DNA of 64,000 nucleotides from Clostridia bacterium (lineage in GTDB: Bacteria > Bacillota > Clostridia > Christensenellales > Pumilibacteraceae): assembly GCA_900767465.1 (NCBI GenBank), contig CAAGAW010000028.1, forward strand, positions 1 through 64,000, written 5' to 3'. Numbering within the stretch: the stretch's first letter is position 1; every line of letters starts with the position of its first letter. Shown in pieces: positions 18,197-28,103 of the stretch. The position numbers and the translations under genes were made by a program. Under the pieces are notes generated by a model. The model was not told the origin of the DNA, ran no database searches, and was given only the letters and a program-made list of their open reading frames with translations.

Positions 18197-18208
18197 CGTA
18201 AAATCTCC

Positions 18209-18237
18209 TTGACTAACGCATTTTTATATAGTATAAT
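18209..18237 (+). promoter_or_regulatory. Promoter of the PocR-AraC regulator, in a divergent intergenic region
   Basis: TTGACT (18209-18214), a 17-nt spacer and TATAAT (18232-18237) precede the regulator by about 34 nt. The 75-nt gap also has to hold the oxidoreductase promoter, so the two promoters overlap and binding there could affect both. Confidence 0.75.
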
Positions 18238-18271
18238 ATAATATAACGATAAAAACAATAGGAAAAACGCC

Positions 18272-19093
18272 ATGATTTCTATAATTAACGACACGATTAA
18301 ACTTGTGGACGAACTTACCGAATATCTTTGCGCGCTTCGCGAAAACGGTTACGCGATTTCGCTTTGCCGGCTCGATCCGATTTTTTACGCGGTTTTCCCG
18401 CCCGAAAGCGATTATCTTCGTCACGACTTCGAGTATTGCGCAATCGTAAAAAAGACCCGCAACGAAAAGTGTCTCGATCGTCAGAACAAACTGCTCGAAA
18501 ACATTGTCGAAGGCGATTGCGTCGCTTCGACCTGTCACGCCGGCGTTACCGAATACGTTTCGCCCGTCGTACAGGGCGGTAAAAAATACGGCATCGTATG
18601 CCTTTCGGGATATAAAAAGGAAGGAGAGTCGGGAAGGGGAGTCGCCTACGACCGGCTGTCCGGCGAAATTCCGACCGAAAAACGCGCCCGCGCGTTGATT
18701 ACGCCCGTCGTGCGCGTATTAAAAGAGATAATACTTGCCGAAAAAGAACGTGCCGACAACGCCTCGAAACCCGAAAAAACGGTACGCGAAGTTATGCGCT
18801 ACGTTGCCGAAAACCTCGACGTTCCGTTTACTGCCGAGGACGTCTGCGCCGCCGTTTTCTATTCGCCGTCGTACGTCCGTCGCGAATTCAGGCGCGTCAC
18901 GGGCGAAAGCCTGTTTGCTTACGTGGACAGAGTACGTATCGAAAAAGCGAAAAAACTTCTTGCCGAATCCGGCAAAACGATAAAAGAAATCGCATGTGCC
19001 GTCGGATTTCCCGATCAGAATTATTTTTCCGTCGCATTCAAACGCGCCGTCGGCGTTTCTCCGTCCGACTACCGCAAAGCCTACCGCTCGTAA
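18272..19093 (+). CDS. AraC-family regulator with PocR ligand-binding domain
   Basis: A 273-residue protein. Residues about 8-115 match the PocR sensory domain, including its cysteine pattern (DFEYCAIVKKTRNEKCLDRQ and CVASTCHAGV). Residues about 170-273 are a double helix-turn-helix AraC domain (AEDVCAAVFYSPSYVRREF; IKEIACAVGFPDQNYFSVAFK). PocR domains sense small hydrocarbon derivatives such as 1,3-propanediol in the type example; the ligand here is unknown. Divergence from the FAD oxidoreductase suggests it controls that gene. Confidence 0.88.
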   Translation: MISIINDTIKLVDELTEYLCALRENGYAISLCRLDPIFYAVFPPESDYLRHDFEYCAIVKKTRNEKCLDRQNKLLENIVEGDCVASTCHAGVTEYVSPVVQGGKKYGIVCLSGYKKEGESGRGVAYDRLSGEIPTEKRARALITPVVRVLKEIILAEKERADNASKPEKTVREVMRYVAENLDVPFTAEDVCAAVFYSPSYVRREFRRVTGESLFAYVDRVRIEKAKKLLAESGKTIKEIACAVGFPDQNYFSVAFKRAVGVSPSDYRKAYRS

Positions 19094-19518
19094 AGACGGC
19101 GATACGCACGCCGGCTTACTCGTCCGCGGCGGTTTCCGAGACCGACCCCTCATCGGTCGCCGTGCGACAATACCCCGAAGGGAAACTTTTAATTATAAAA
19201 ACTGCCGTCGGTCGCCGCTGCTTTCGTTCCGCTTCCGCGAGATTCCCACGGTCGTTTCACTCCCTCGGAATGACAAACTTTTTAGGCGTATGCGGCGTTT
19301 AATAATGTTTATCCGTTTTATAACCCCAAGCGTACACCCGTATCGCATTGTCATTGCGAGCGAAGGCGTAGCCGTAGCGTGGCAATCTCCCGGAAGGGGA
19401 AGACTTACTTGCGTACACGACTCCCCCAAACATTTGCCGCCGCAGGCGTATAATAAAATTTTATCACCCCCGAAAAAAAGTTTAAAAAATTTTTTAAAAA
19501 ATATTTTCTTTAAAACGC
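19094..19518. repeat. Intergenic region with a family-A interspersed palindromic repeat (19331-19420)
   Basis: No gene is supported here. The interval 19331-19420 holds a family-A repeat: cgtacacccg lead-in, a palindromic core running from TCATTGCGAG to GTGGCAATCTC, then CCCGGAAGGGGAAGACTTAC and a terminal cgtacacga. The ends of the core (ATTGC...GCAAT) are inverted repeats, so it can fold. Other copies occur at 33361, 36733, 38090, 41450 and 63838. AT-rich DNA follows, leading into the rpoB promoter. Confidence 0.75.
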
Positions 19519-19548
19519 TTGACAAACCCTTGAAAACCGTGCTATTAT
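19519..19548 (+). promoter_or_regulatory. rpoBC promoter
   Basis: A perfect TTGACA (19519-19524), an 18-nt spacer and TATTAT (19543-19548) are followed by a second TATAAT at 19551. The roughly 100-nt leader holds a small CTAACCC/GGGTTA hairpin. Since rplJ-rplL are not upstream, rpoBC is an independent unit in this genome. Confidence 0.75.
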
Positions 19549-19652
19549 TTTATAATGTCGCATTATGCGGTCTAACAACCTAACCCTACGGGTTATAAAG
19601 CGGTCGCATAAATCGAAAGAACAAGTAAATCCACGGTCCAAGGAGAGTTTCA

Positions 19653-22600
19653 ATGTCCGGAAGAACTATCAAGAAGGTGAAGTACGGGAACACCGAACGC
19701 CGTTCTTTTGCGCAGGTCAACGAGGTTTGCAAAATGCCTTACCTCGTCGAGGTGCAGAAGGATTCGTACGGCGAGTTTCTCAAAAACGGTATCGGAGAAG
19801 TATTCAAAGACTTCTCGCCGATCAGGGATTTCAGCAACAAGATGGAGTTGTATTTCGAAGGCTACCATCTCGAAATGACCCCGAAATACACCGAAAAAGA
19901 GTGTAAAGATCGCGACGCGACTTATGCGGTACCGCTTAAAGTCAAGGTTCGCCTCGTACACAAAGAGACGGGACTCGTAACCGAGCAGGAAGTATTTATG
20001 GGCGATATTCCGCTTATGACTCCTAACGGCTCGTTCATCATCAACGGCGCGGAACGCGTTATCGTTTCGCAGTTAGTTCGTTCCCCGGGCGTGTATTTCG
20101 ACTTCTCCAAAGACGTCAGAACGGGCGAAAACTACTACGCCGCAACCAACATTCCGTCCCGCGGCGCGTGGCTCGAATTTCAGGAGGACGACAAGGGCGT
20201 TCTTTGGGTTCACGTCGACCGTCAGCGTAAGGTACAAGCCTCGGTGCTTATGCGTTCGCTCTCGGCGGTACTCGAAACCAAGTTCGAAGAGCCGCTCCGG
20301 ATCCTCGACGACTATAAATACGTTTCGTTCGACGGAAGCGCGAAAGATGCCGAACCGTATTTCGTTTTCTCGGACAACGAGGGAATGACCAGACTTTTCA
20401 AGGGCGAAAAACTCATGGCGGACACGATCGAAAAGGACGTTGCCGACAACGAGGACGACGGTCTTAAAGAACTCAACCGCAAACTCCGCCCCGGCGAAAT
20501 CCCGAATATCGATTCGATCAAACAGTTCGTGCGCGGACTGTTCTTCGACCGCAGAAAGTACGATCTCAGCCGCGTAGGCAGATACAAGTACGACAAGAAA
20601 CTCGCGCTCGCCGCCCGTATCACCGGAAAACGCGCCGCCGAGGACGTCGTCGACGAAAACGGCGAACTTTTCGTAGCCGCAGGCAAGCGCATTACCGAAG
20701 AAACCGCATGGAGAATCCAGAACGCCGGCATCAACACCGTGGGCGTAAAGGTAAACGGCAACAAGCAGACTTTCTGCGTAATGGGTAACCGCCACGTGGA
20801 TATCCGCAACTTCGTTTCGCTTTCCGCCGAAGAACTCGACGCGCTCGAAATCAACGAAAAGGTTTACTATCCGACCCTTAAACGCGTTCTTGACGAAGCG
20901 GCGGGCGATAACGAGAAACTCAAATCTCTTATCGTCGAGAACCGCGACCTTCTTATCGTCAAGCACCTTCTCATCGACGACGTTATCGCAACGATCAACT
21001 ACGTCGAGGGACTCCGCTACGGTGTAGGCTACTGCGACAACATCGACCACCTCGGTAACCGCAGAGTCCGCAGCGTAGGCGAACTTTTGCAAAATCAGTT
21101 CCGTATCGGTATCGCGAGACTCGAAAGAGTAGTCCGCGAGAGAATGCAGATTCAATCCGACTCGGAAGAGGCAACCCCTCAGAACCTTATAAATATACGT
21201 CCCGTAACAAGCGCGATCAAAGAATTCTTCGGATCGAGCCAGTTGTCGCAGTTTATGGACGAAACCAACCCCATTGCGGAACTTACCCACAAGAGAAAAC
21301 TTTCCGCACTCGGACCGGGCGGACTTAATCGCGAGCGCGCGTCCTTCGAGGTTCGCGACGTTCACTATTCGCATTATTCGAGAATGTGCCCCATCGAGAC
21401 GCCCGAAGGTCAGAACATCGGCCTTATCAACTCGCTTTCCTCGTATGCGCGCGTCAATAAATACGGATTCATCGAGGCTCCTTATCGCAGAGTGGACAAG
21501 GTAAACCACCGCGTCACCGACGAGGTCGTCTATATGCCCGCCGACGAAGAGGACAGATACGTAGTCGCAATGGCTAACGAGCCGCTCGATGAGAACAACT
21601 GGTTCGTAAACGAGCGCGTTATGATGCGTTACCGCGACGACATCGCCGAGCATAGCCGCGACGACGTCGACTTTATGGACGTAAGCCCGCGTCAGATGAT
21701 ATCGGTCGCAACCGCGCTTATTCCCTTCCTCGAAAACGACGATACCAACCGCGCCCTCATGGGATCCAACATGCAGCGTCAGGCGGTTCCGCTTCTTAAA
21801 CCCGAAGCGCCCATCGTCGGAACCGGCATCGAGCATAAAATCGCTTACGACTCCGGCGTTATGGTTCTCGCGAGAAAAAGCGGTACCGTTACGTACGTAG
21901 ACGCCGAGCGTATCCGTATCGAAGAGGACGAGGCGGACGAGACCGCAGGTAACGGAATCGAAATCGTCGAAAATATCCACTCGCTCGCAGGCAGAGGCGG
22001 TAAACCCGTAGCCGAATACGTACTTAAAAAGTTCATCGGCTCCAACCAGGGCACCTGCATCAATCAGAAACCCATCGTAAGCAAAGGACAGCACGTCGAA
22101 GCGGGCGAAGTAATCGCGGACGGTCCGTCCTGCGACAACGCCGAACTCGCGCTCGGAAGAAATATCCTTATCGGCTTTATGAGCTGGGAAGGCTATAACT
22201 ACGAGGACGCAATCCTTATTTCCGAAAAGATAGTAAAAGACGACGTTTTCACAACGGTTCACATCGAAGAACACGAACTCGAAGCGCGCGACACGAAACT
22301 CGGCGAGGAGGAAATCACGCGCGATATCCCGAACGTCGGCGACGACGCGCTCAAAAACCTCGACGAAAACGGTATCGTACGTATCGGCGCGGAAGTGGAG
22401 AGCGGCGACATTCTCGTAGGTAAAGTTACCCCGAAAGGCGAAACCGAACTTACGCCCGAAGAGAGACTTCTTCGCGCGATCTTCGGCGAAAAAGCCCGCG
22501 AAGTCCGCGACACGTCCCTCCGCGTTCCGCACGGCGAGGGCGGTATCGTAGTAGACGTAAAAGTGTTTACCCGCGCCAACAAGGACGAAATGAGTCCGGG

Positions 22601-23678
22601 CGTAAACAAACTCGTCCGCGTTTACATCGCTCAGAAGCGCAAGGTAAGCGTCGGCGACAAGATGGCGGGTCGTCACGGCAACAAGGGCGTCGTTTCCAGA
22701 ATCCTTCCGCAGGAAGATATGCCGTTTATGGCAGACGGAACGCCCCTTCAGATCGTTCTCAACCCCCTCGGCGTTCCTTCCCGTATGAACATCGGTCAGG
22801 TGCTTGAAGTCCACCTCGGACTCGTAGCCAAAGCCCTCGGCTGGAAGGTTGCAACCCCCGTATTCGACGGCGCGCTCGAAAGCGACATCGAAAAACTTCT
22901 TCGCGACAACAACCTCGGCGTAAACGATAACGGCGAAGTCGACGGAAAAGTCCAGATGTACGACGGCAGAACGGGCGAACCGTTCGAGAACCGCTCGACC
23001 GTCGGATATATGTATATGATTAAACTTATCCACCTCGTCGACGACAAGATTCACGCTCGTTCGACCGGTCCGTACTCGCTGGTTACTCAGCAACCTCTCG
23101 GCGGTAAAGCCCAGTTCGGCGGACAGCGTTTCGGAGAAATGGAGGTCTGGGCGCTTTACGCTTACGGCGCGGCGAACATTCTTCAGGAAATCATGACCGT
23201 CAAGTCCGACGACGTGGTAGGAAGAGTCAAGACTTACGAGTCCATCGTAAAGGGCGGCAACAACAACGAACCGGGCGTTCCGGAATCGTTCAAAGTCCTT
23301 ATCAAGGAGTTGCAGGCTCTCGCGCTCGACGTCAAAGTTCTTAACGAGAATCACGAGGAAATCGGAATCCGCGAACTTATGGAGGACGACGGATTCGACG
23401 AAGCGGATAATCGCGCGCCCAAGCCCGTCGAAGGCGGCGACTTCGTGGACGGCGACGAGCAGATCGACCTCGGCGGAGACGCGTTCGACGGCGACCTGGA
23501 CGACTGGGGCGACGATACGGATTCGGATCTGTTCGGCAGCGACGACACCAAAATCGACGATATGCTCGGCAACGACGGTATAGGATTCGACAACGACGAG
23601 GACGACGCGTTCGACGACTTGCTCATCGGCGACGACGATCTCGACGACGATCTTGACGATAAAGGAGAGAACGAATAA
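19653..23678 (+). CDS. rpoB: DNA-directed RNA polymerase subunit beta
   Basis: A 1341-residue beta subunit. The rifampicin-binding region is intact (FFGSSQLSQFMDETNPIAEL, HKRKLSALGPGGL), with the usual sensitive residues Asp, His and Ser at the classic resistance positions. The Lys-rich catalytic-centre segment (KVSVGDKMAGRHGNKGVVS) and QPLGGKAQFGGQRFGEMEVWAL end block are present. The last roughly 95 residues are a very acidic, Asp-rich tail that follows the normal C-terminus. RBS AAGGAGAG is well placed. The stop overlaps the rpoC start by one base (TAATG). Confidence 0.98.
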   Translation: MSGRTIKKVKYGNTERRSFAQVNEVCKMPYLVEVQKDSYGEFLKNGIGEVFKDFSPIRDFSNKMELYFEGYHLEMTPKYTEKECKDRDATYAVPLKVKVRLVHKETGLVTEQEVFMGDIPLMTPNGSFIINGAERVIVSQLVRSPGVYFDFSKDVRTGENYYAATNIPSRGAWLEFQEDDKGVLWVHVDRQRKVQASVLMRSLSAVLETKFEEPLRILDDYKYVSFDGSAKDAEPYFVFSDNEGMTRLFKGEKLMADTIEKDVADNEDDGLKELNRKLRPGEIPNIDSIKQFVRGLFFDRRKYDLSRVGRYKYDKKLALAARITGKRAAEDVVDENGELFVAAGKRITEETAWRIQNAGINTVGVKVNGNKQTFCVMGNRHVDIRNFVSLSAEELDALEINEKVYYPTLKRVLDEAAGDNEKLKSLIVENRDLLIVKHLLIDDVIATINYVEGLRYGVGYCDNIDHLGNRRVRSVGELLQNQFRIGIARLERVVRERMQIQSDSEEATPQNLINIRPVTSAIKEFFGSSQLSQFMDETNPIAELTHKRKLSALGPGGLNRERASFEVRDVHYSHYSRMCPIETPEGQNIGLINSLSSYARVNKYGFIEAPYRRVDKVNHRVTDEVVYMPADEEDRYVVAMANEPLDENNWFVNERVMMRYRDDIAEHSRDDVDFMDVSPRQMISVATALIPFLENDDTNRALMGSNMQRQAVPLLKPEAPIVGTGIEHKIAYDSGVMVLARKSGTVTYVDAERIRIEEDEADETAGNGIEIVENIHSLAGRGGKPVAEYVLKKFIGSNQGTCINQKPIVSKGQHVEAGEVIADGPSCDNAELALGRNILIGFMSWEGYNYEDAILISEKIVKDDVFTTVHIEEHELEARDTKLGEEEITRDIPNVGDDALKNLDENGIVRIGAEVESGDILVGKVTPKGETELTPEERLLRAIFGEKAREVRDTSLRVPHGEGGIVVDVKVFTRANKDEMSPGVNKLVRVYIAQKRKVSVGDKMAGRHGNKGVVSRILPQEDMPFMADGTPLQIVLNPLGVPSRMNIGQVLEVHLGLVAKALGWKVATPVFDGALESDIEKLLRDNNLGVNDNGEVDGKVQMYDGRTGEPFENRSTVGYMYMIKLIHLVDDKIHARSTGPYSLVTQQPLGGKAQFGGQRFGEMEVWALYAYGAANILQEIMTVKSDDVVGRVKTYESIVKGGNNNEPGVPESFKVLIKELQALALDVKVLNENHEEIGIRELMEDDGFDEADNRAPKPVEGGDFVDGDEQIDLGGDAFDGDLDDWGDDTDSDLFGSDDTKIDDMLGNDGIGFDNDEDDAFDDLLIGDDDLDDDLDDKGENE

Positions 23679-26600
23679 TGTTTGAATTGAATAATTTCGA
23701 CTCGATGCAAATAGCGATCGCGGGACCGGACAAAATCCGCGAGTGGTCGCACGGCGAGGTCACAAAACCCGAAACCATCAATTACCGCACCCAGAAACCC
23801 GAACGCGACGGTCTGTTCTGCGAAAGAATCTTCGGACCCACCAAGGACTGGGAATGTCACTGCGGCAAATACAAGCGTATCCGTTATAAGGGCGTTATAT
23901 GCGACAAGTGCGGAGTAGAAGTAACCCGCGCCAAAGTCCGCCGCGAGCGCATGGGTCATATCGAACTCGCCGCTCCCGTAACGCATATCTGGTACTTCAG
24001 AGGCGTTCCGAGCCGTATCGGTCTTATGCTCGACATGAGTCCCAAAGCCCTCGAACAGGTCGTGTATTTCGTTAACTTCATCGTCCTCGACAAGGGCGAA
24101 ACCGACCTCGAATACAAGCAGATTCTTACCGACGCTCAGTACCTCGAAGCCGTCGACAAGTACGGCGAAAAAGCGTTCAGAGTCGGAATGGGCGCGGAAG
24201 CGATCAAAGAACTTCTCGCGGCGGTGGACGTAAAAGCCGAGTACGAGAAAGTTTGCGATATTGTCAGAAATTCGACCGGTCAGAAGAAAATGAAAGCGAT
24301 CAAGCGTCTCGAAATTCTCGACGCGTTCGTTAAATCCGGCAACGATCCCACGTGGATGGTGCTCGACGTTCTTCCCGTTCTTCCGCCCGAACTCCGTCCG
24401 ATGCTTCAACTCGACGGCGGCAGATTCGCAACCTCCGACCTTAACGACCTTTACCGCAGAGTAATCGCGAGAAACAATCGTCTTAAACGGCTCATCGAAC
24501 TTTCCGCTCCGGACATCATTATCCGTAACGAAAAGCGTATGTTGCAGGAAGCCGTAGACGCGCTTATCGACAACGGCCGCCGCGGCAAAGCCGTTTCGGG
24601 CGCGGGCAATCGCGAACTCAAATCGCTGTCTGCGTTCCTTCGCGGCAAGCAGGGACGTTTCCGTCAGAACCTTCTCGGAAAGCGTGTGGACTATTCCGGA
24701 CGTTCGGTTATCGTCGTCGGTCCCGAACTTAAGATGTATCAGTGCGGACTCCCCAAAGAGATGGCTCTCGAACTGTTCAAGCCGTTCGTTATGCACGAAC
24801 TCGTTGCCGAGTCCAAAACTCATAATATCAAAAGCGCAAAACGTTTCGTCGAGCGCGCCAGCAAAGAAGTCTGGGGCGTCCTCGAAAAGGTTATCAAAGA
24901 GCATCCCGTTCTTCTTAACCGTGCGCCTACGCTTCACCGCCTCGGTATTCAGGCGTTCGAACCCGTACTCGTAGAGGGCAGAGCGATCAAACTTCACCCG
25001 CTTGCGTGCGGCGCGTTCAACGCGGACTTCGACGGCGACCAGATGGCAGTACACGTACCCCTTTCCATCGAAGCGCAAACCGAAGCGAGATTCCTGATGC
25101 TCGCTACCAACAATGTCCTCAAACTTTCGGACGGCAAACCCGTTTGCTCGCCCACGCAGGACATGGTTATAGGTTGTTTCTACCTTACCATGGATAAGCC
25201 CGGCGCAAAAGGCGAGGGTATGATTTTCTGCGACAGCGACGAAGCCAAAATGGCTTACGCAAACAAAGAAATCGAACTCCAGAGCAAGGTCAAAGTCCGT
25301 TTCTTCGCGGACGTCGACGGCGAAAAGAAGAGTAAAATCCTCGACACCACCGTCGGACGCATCATCTTTAACGAAGCAATCCCGCAGGATCTCGGCATTG
25401 CCGACCGCAGCGGAGAAGACGGTCCGTTCAGACTCGAAGTCGATTACCGCGTAGGCAAAGGACAACTCAGCAAGATCGTAGACGCCACGTTCAAAAAGCA
25501 CGGCGCGACCGAAACCTGTATCGTCCTCGACAATATCAAGGCTCTCGGATTCAAATATTCGACTATCGGAGCGATCACCACGTCCGTATTCGATATGCAC
25601 ATTCCGCCCGAAAAGAAAGCGATTCTCGACGCCGCGGAAAAGAAAGTCATCGAGTACGAAAAAGAGTTTGACGAAGGTATCCTGACCGAAGAAGAGAAGT
25701 ACCGTCACGTCGTCGAAACCTGGTCGCAGGCAAACAACGAACTTACCGAAGCGCTCAAAAAGACCCTCGACGAATTCAACCCCATCAACATGATGGCGGT
25801 ATCGGGCGCGCGCGGAAGCATGAAGCAGATCGCTCAGCTTTCGGGTATGCGCGGTCTTATGACGAACCCCCAGGGTAAAACGCTCGAAACTCCCGTTCGT
25901 TCTTCCTTCCGCGAAGGACTTACCCCGCTCGAATACTTCATTTCGTCTCACGGCGGACGCAAAGGTCTTGCCGATACCGCGCTTAAAACCGCAAACTCCG
26001 GTTACCTTACCCGTCGTCTCGTAGACGTCTCGCAGGACGTTATCGTCCGCGAAGAAGATTGCTGTGCGGGTTCGGGCAGCATTTCGGGTATCGCGGTCGA
26101 GCGTATTTACGACGGCGACAGCGAGGTCGAAGGGCTTAAAGATCGTCTTAACGGCAGATACGCCGCCGAGGATATTCTCAACCCCGAAACGGGCGAAATT
26201 TACGCCAAGGCAAACGAGATGATTTCCGAGTCGGTCGCCAAAAAGATCGACGACGACGATCGCGCGCTTACCGAAGCGGGCAAGAACGGTATCAGAGCGG
26301 TTATCCGTTCGGTGCTTACCTGCAAATCCAAGCACGGCGTATGCACCAAGTGCTACGGCAAGGATATGTCCACCGGATCGAGAACGGTCAACGTCGGCGA
26401 GGCTGTCGGTATTATCGCCGCTCAGTCCATCGGCGAGCCCGGTACTCAGCTTACCATGCGTACCTTCCACTCGGGCGGTGTCGCCGCGGCAGAGGATATA
26501 ACCCGCGGTCTTCCCCGAGTAGAGGAACTTTTCGAGGCGCGTCGTCCCAAGGGCGTTGCGACCATCACCACCGAGGACGGAACCGTAAGACTCGTCGAGG

Positions 26601-27241
26601 ACGGCGGAAAGCGCGATATCGTAATCACCAACGCCGACGGCAAAGAATTTACCTACGCTATCCCGTTCACCGCGAAACTTATGAAGAATATCGTGGACGG
26701 CGCAAAGGTAAAAGCCGGCGATCCGCTCACCGTAGGTCCTATCGATCCGCACGACATTCTCGCGATCAAGGGCAGCAAGGACGTTCAGGACTATATCGTC
26801 AAGGAAGTCCAGGCGGTTTATCGCAGTCAGGGCGTTGAGATCGCCGACAAGCACATCGAAGTCATCGTTCACCAGATGCTCAAAAAAGTGCGCGTCGTAG
26901 ACAGCGGAGACACTCAACTTCTTCCCGGCGAAATGATCGATTCGGCTATGTTCCGCGAGGCAAACCTCGAAGCGATCCAGAGCGGAGGCAAGCCCGCGGC
27001 GGCAAAACCGACCCTTCTCGGTATCACCAAAGCGGCTCTCGCAACCGACAGTTTCTTGTCCGCGGCTTCCTTCCAGGAGACCGCCCGCGTCCTCACCGAG
27101 GCGGCAATCAAGAACAAGATCGATCCGCTTATCGGTCTTAAAGAGAACGTTATCATCGGTAAACTTATTCCCGCAGGTACGGGCATGAAAGGTTACAACA
27201 ACTTCTGTCCCGCCGAAAAGAATAATACCTCCGCAAACTGA
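23678..27241 (+). CDS. rpoC: DNA-directed RNA polymerase subunit beta'
   Basis: A 1187-residue beta' subunit with the N-terminal zinc site (CHCGKYKRIRYKGVICDKC), the catalytic magnesium motif NADFDGDQMAVH, and the second zinc site formed by EDCCAGSG and CKSKHGVCTKC. The bridge-helix and trigger-loop regions (LMTNPQGKTLETPVRSSFREG; GEPGTQLTMRTFH) are canonical. Length matches Clostridia, with no large lineage insertion. A terminator follows. Confidence 0.98.
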   Translation: MFELNNFDSMQIAIAGPDKIREWSHGEVTKPETINYRTQKPERDGLFCERIFGPTKDWECHCGKYKRIRYKGVICDKCGVEVTRAKVRRERMGHIELAAPVTHIWYFRGVPSRIGLMLDMSPKALEQVVYFVNFIVLDKGETDLEYKQILTDAQYLEAVDKYGEKAFRVGMGAEAIKELLAAVDVKAEYEKVCDIVRNSTGQKKMKAIKRLEILDAFVKSGNDPTWMVLDVLPVLPPELRPMLQLDGGRFATSDLNDLYRRVIARNNRLKRLIELSAPDIIIRNEKRMLQEAVDALIDNGRRGKAVSGAGNRELKSLSAFLRGKQGRFRQNLLGKRVDYSGRSVIVVGPELKMYQCGLPKEMALELFKPFVMHELVAESKTHNIKSAKRFVERASKEVWGVLEKVIKEHPVLLNRAPTLHRLGIQAFEPVLVEGRAIKLHPLACGAFNADFDGDQMAVHVPLSIEAQTEARFLMLATNNVLKLSDGKPVCSPTQDMVIGCFYLTMDKPGAKGEGMIFCDSDEAKMAYANKEIELQSKVKVRFFADVDGEKKSKILDTTVGRIIFNEAIPQDLGIADRSGEDGPFRLEVDYRVGKGQLSKIVDATFKKHGATETCIVLDNIKALGFKYSTIGAITTSVFDMHIPPEKKAILDAAEKKVIEYEKEFDEGILTEEEKYRHVVETWSQANNELTEALKKTLDEFNPINMMAVSGARGSMKQIAQLSGMRGLMTNPQGKTLETPVRSSFREGLTPLEYFISSHGGRKGLADTALKTANSGYLTRRLVDVSQDVIVREEDCCAGSGSISGIAVERIYDGDSEVEGLKDRLNGRYAAEDILNPETGEIYAKANEMISESVAKKIDDDDRALTEAGKNGIRAVIRSVLTCKSKHGVCTKCYGKDMSTGSRTVNVGEAVGIIAAQSIGEPGTQLTMRTFHSGGVAAAEDITRGLPRVEELFEARRPKGVATITTEDGTVRLVEDGGKRDIVITNADGKEFTYAIPFTAKLMKNIVDGAKVKAGDPLTVGPIDPHDILAIKGSKDVQDYIVKEVQAVYRSQGVEIADKHIEVIVHQMLKKVRVVDSGDTQLLPGEMIDSAMFREANLEAIQSGGKPAAAKPTLLGITKAALATDSFLSAASFQETARVLTEAAIKNKIDPLIGLKENVIIGKLIPAGTGMKGYNNFCPAEKNNTSAN

Positions 27242-27261
27242 AAATCCATATACGGTATAGC

Positions 27262-27300
27262 AAAAACGCGACGAAACGTAAGTTCCGCCGCGTTTTTATA
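27262..27300 (+). terminator. Intrinsic terminator after rpoC
   Basis: AAAAACGCG (27262-27270) pairs with CGCGTTTTT (27289-27297) around an 18-nt loop and ends in a T-run, 20 nt after the rpoC stop. Confidence 0.85.
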
Positions 27301-27454
27301 AATCGGAGCGGTGTTCCGAAAAACTACCGGCAATGCCTGTGGACAACCGAATAACTTTTGCTTCAAGCAATGTAAGGTACACAAAAAAAGCTCCTATTTG
27401 GACTGAATGAGGATAGCAACCGCATACAAGTAAAAAGACACGGGAGGACGTTAT

Positions 27455-27499
27455 ATGAAAAACCGGGATAACTACGTATTCGGTTCACGCACGACATAA
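27455..27499 (+). other. Short 14-codon frame with a strong ribosome-binding site, probably a remnant
   Basis: GGGAGGAC lies 7 nt before an ATG that opens only 14 codons (MKNRDNYVFGSRTT). With the truncated coding stretch 150 nt downstream it looks like a decayed locus rather than a working peptide gene, but a leader peptide cannot be ruled out. Confidence 0.3.
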
Positions 27500-27611
27500 A
27501 AATATCAATACCTTATAGCGTTTACTTGTTTTTTGTTCCCGATCCACGTGATTTCGCGTTGTCGAACGCATATAAAATTTCGACAAATCGTGATAATGAG
27601 GTGAAAATCGT

Positions 27612-27640
27612 TTGCGTATCGCCCGTTTTCGTGATATAAT
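27612..27640 (+). promoter_or_regulatory. Promoter-like element before the gene remnant
   Basis: TTGCGT (27612-27617), a 17-nt spacer and TATAAT (27635-27640). An AAAGGAG follows at 27682, but no start codon is found at the right distance. Confidence 0.5.
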
Positions 27641-27867
27641 CATTATATAAACGGTTCGCGCGTTCCGAAAAAAACAAGCGCAAAGGAGTAAATTCTTACG
27701 ATTCGTTCGAGGCGGCCGGAAATTATTACCACGCGGTGATCGACGGAGCAAATATAATAATACACTTCGACAACGCCGGCAGAATCGTAAGTTTTGATTA
27801 CAGTAAATCGGACTATTCCAAGACGCTTAAATGGCAGTACGGCGATTTCGTCGTAAAACCCGTATAA
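27640..27867 (+). pseudogene. Remnant of a small protein gene lacking a start codon
   Basis: From about 27697 the frame reads as convincing protein (YDSFEAAGNYYHAVIDGAN..., then DNAGRIVSFDYSKSDYSKT and a stop at 27865-27867), with codon use like the neighbours. The frame is open back to 27640 but contains no ATG, GTG or TTG, although a promoter and an AAAGGAG ribosome site sit in the expected places. I infer that the 5' part was lost or scrambled. The rest of 27300-28100 shows nothing else that I can call. Confidence 0.45.
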
Positions 27868-27994
27868 CGTCGTTGCCGACTATTCAAATAAGAAACACGA
27901 TCGAAAACCGACGAAATCGCCTTGGCCGCGGCTCGTCTGTTTTTTTCGTTTGAGCGCGTGCAAAAAATGCAATATTCATTTACAACAATTGCAA

Positions 27995-28023
27995 TTGACT
28001 TTTGACCCGTAAAACGCTAAAAT
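27995..28023 (+). promoter_or_regulatory. Promoter of the metallophosphoesterase gene
   Basis: TTGACT (27995-28000), a 17-nt spacer and TAAAAT (28018-28023). A second overlapping pair, TTGACC (28002) with TAATAG (28025), is also possible. The leader is about 75 nt. Confidence 0.6.
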
Positions 28024-28103
28024 CTAATAGTAAAAAGTAACGGAATTTAAGACGCGACGGTTGAAACCGGCGCGGGATTTTGATTCGATAGCGGAGAATG
28101 AAG

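Noticed and set aside
21200..21450. Rifampicin-resistance substitution in rpoB
   Set aside because: All classic resistance positions that I could align carry the wild-type residues.
20073..26917. Very long open frames on the minus strand opposite rpoB and rpoC (over 1000 codons each)
   Set aside because: They are antisense shadows. The genes here avoid TTA, CTA and TCA codons, which leaves the opposite frame free of stops. The predicted proteins have no recognisable domains, and rpoB/rpoC are certain.
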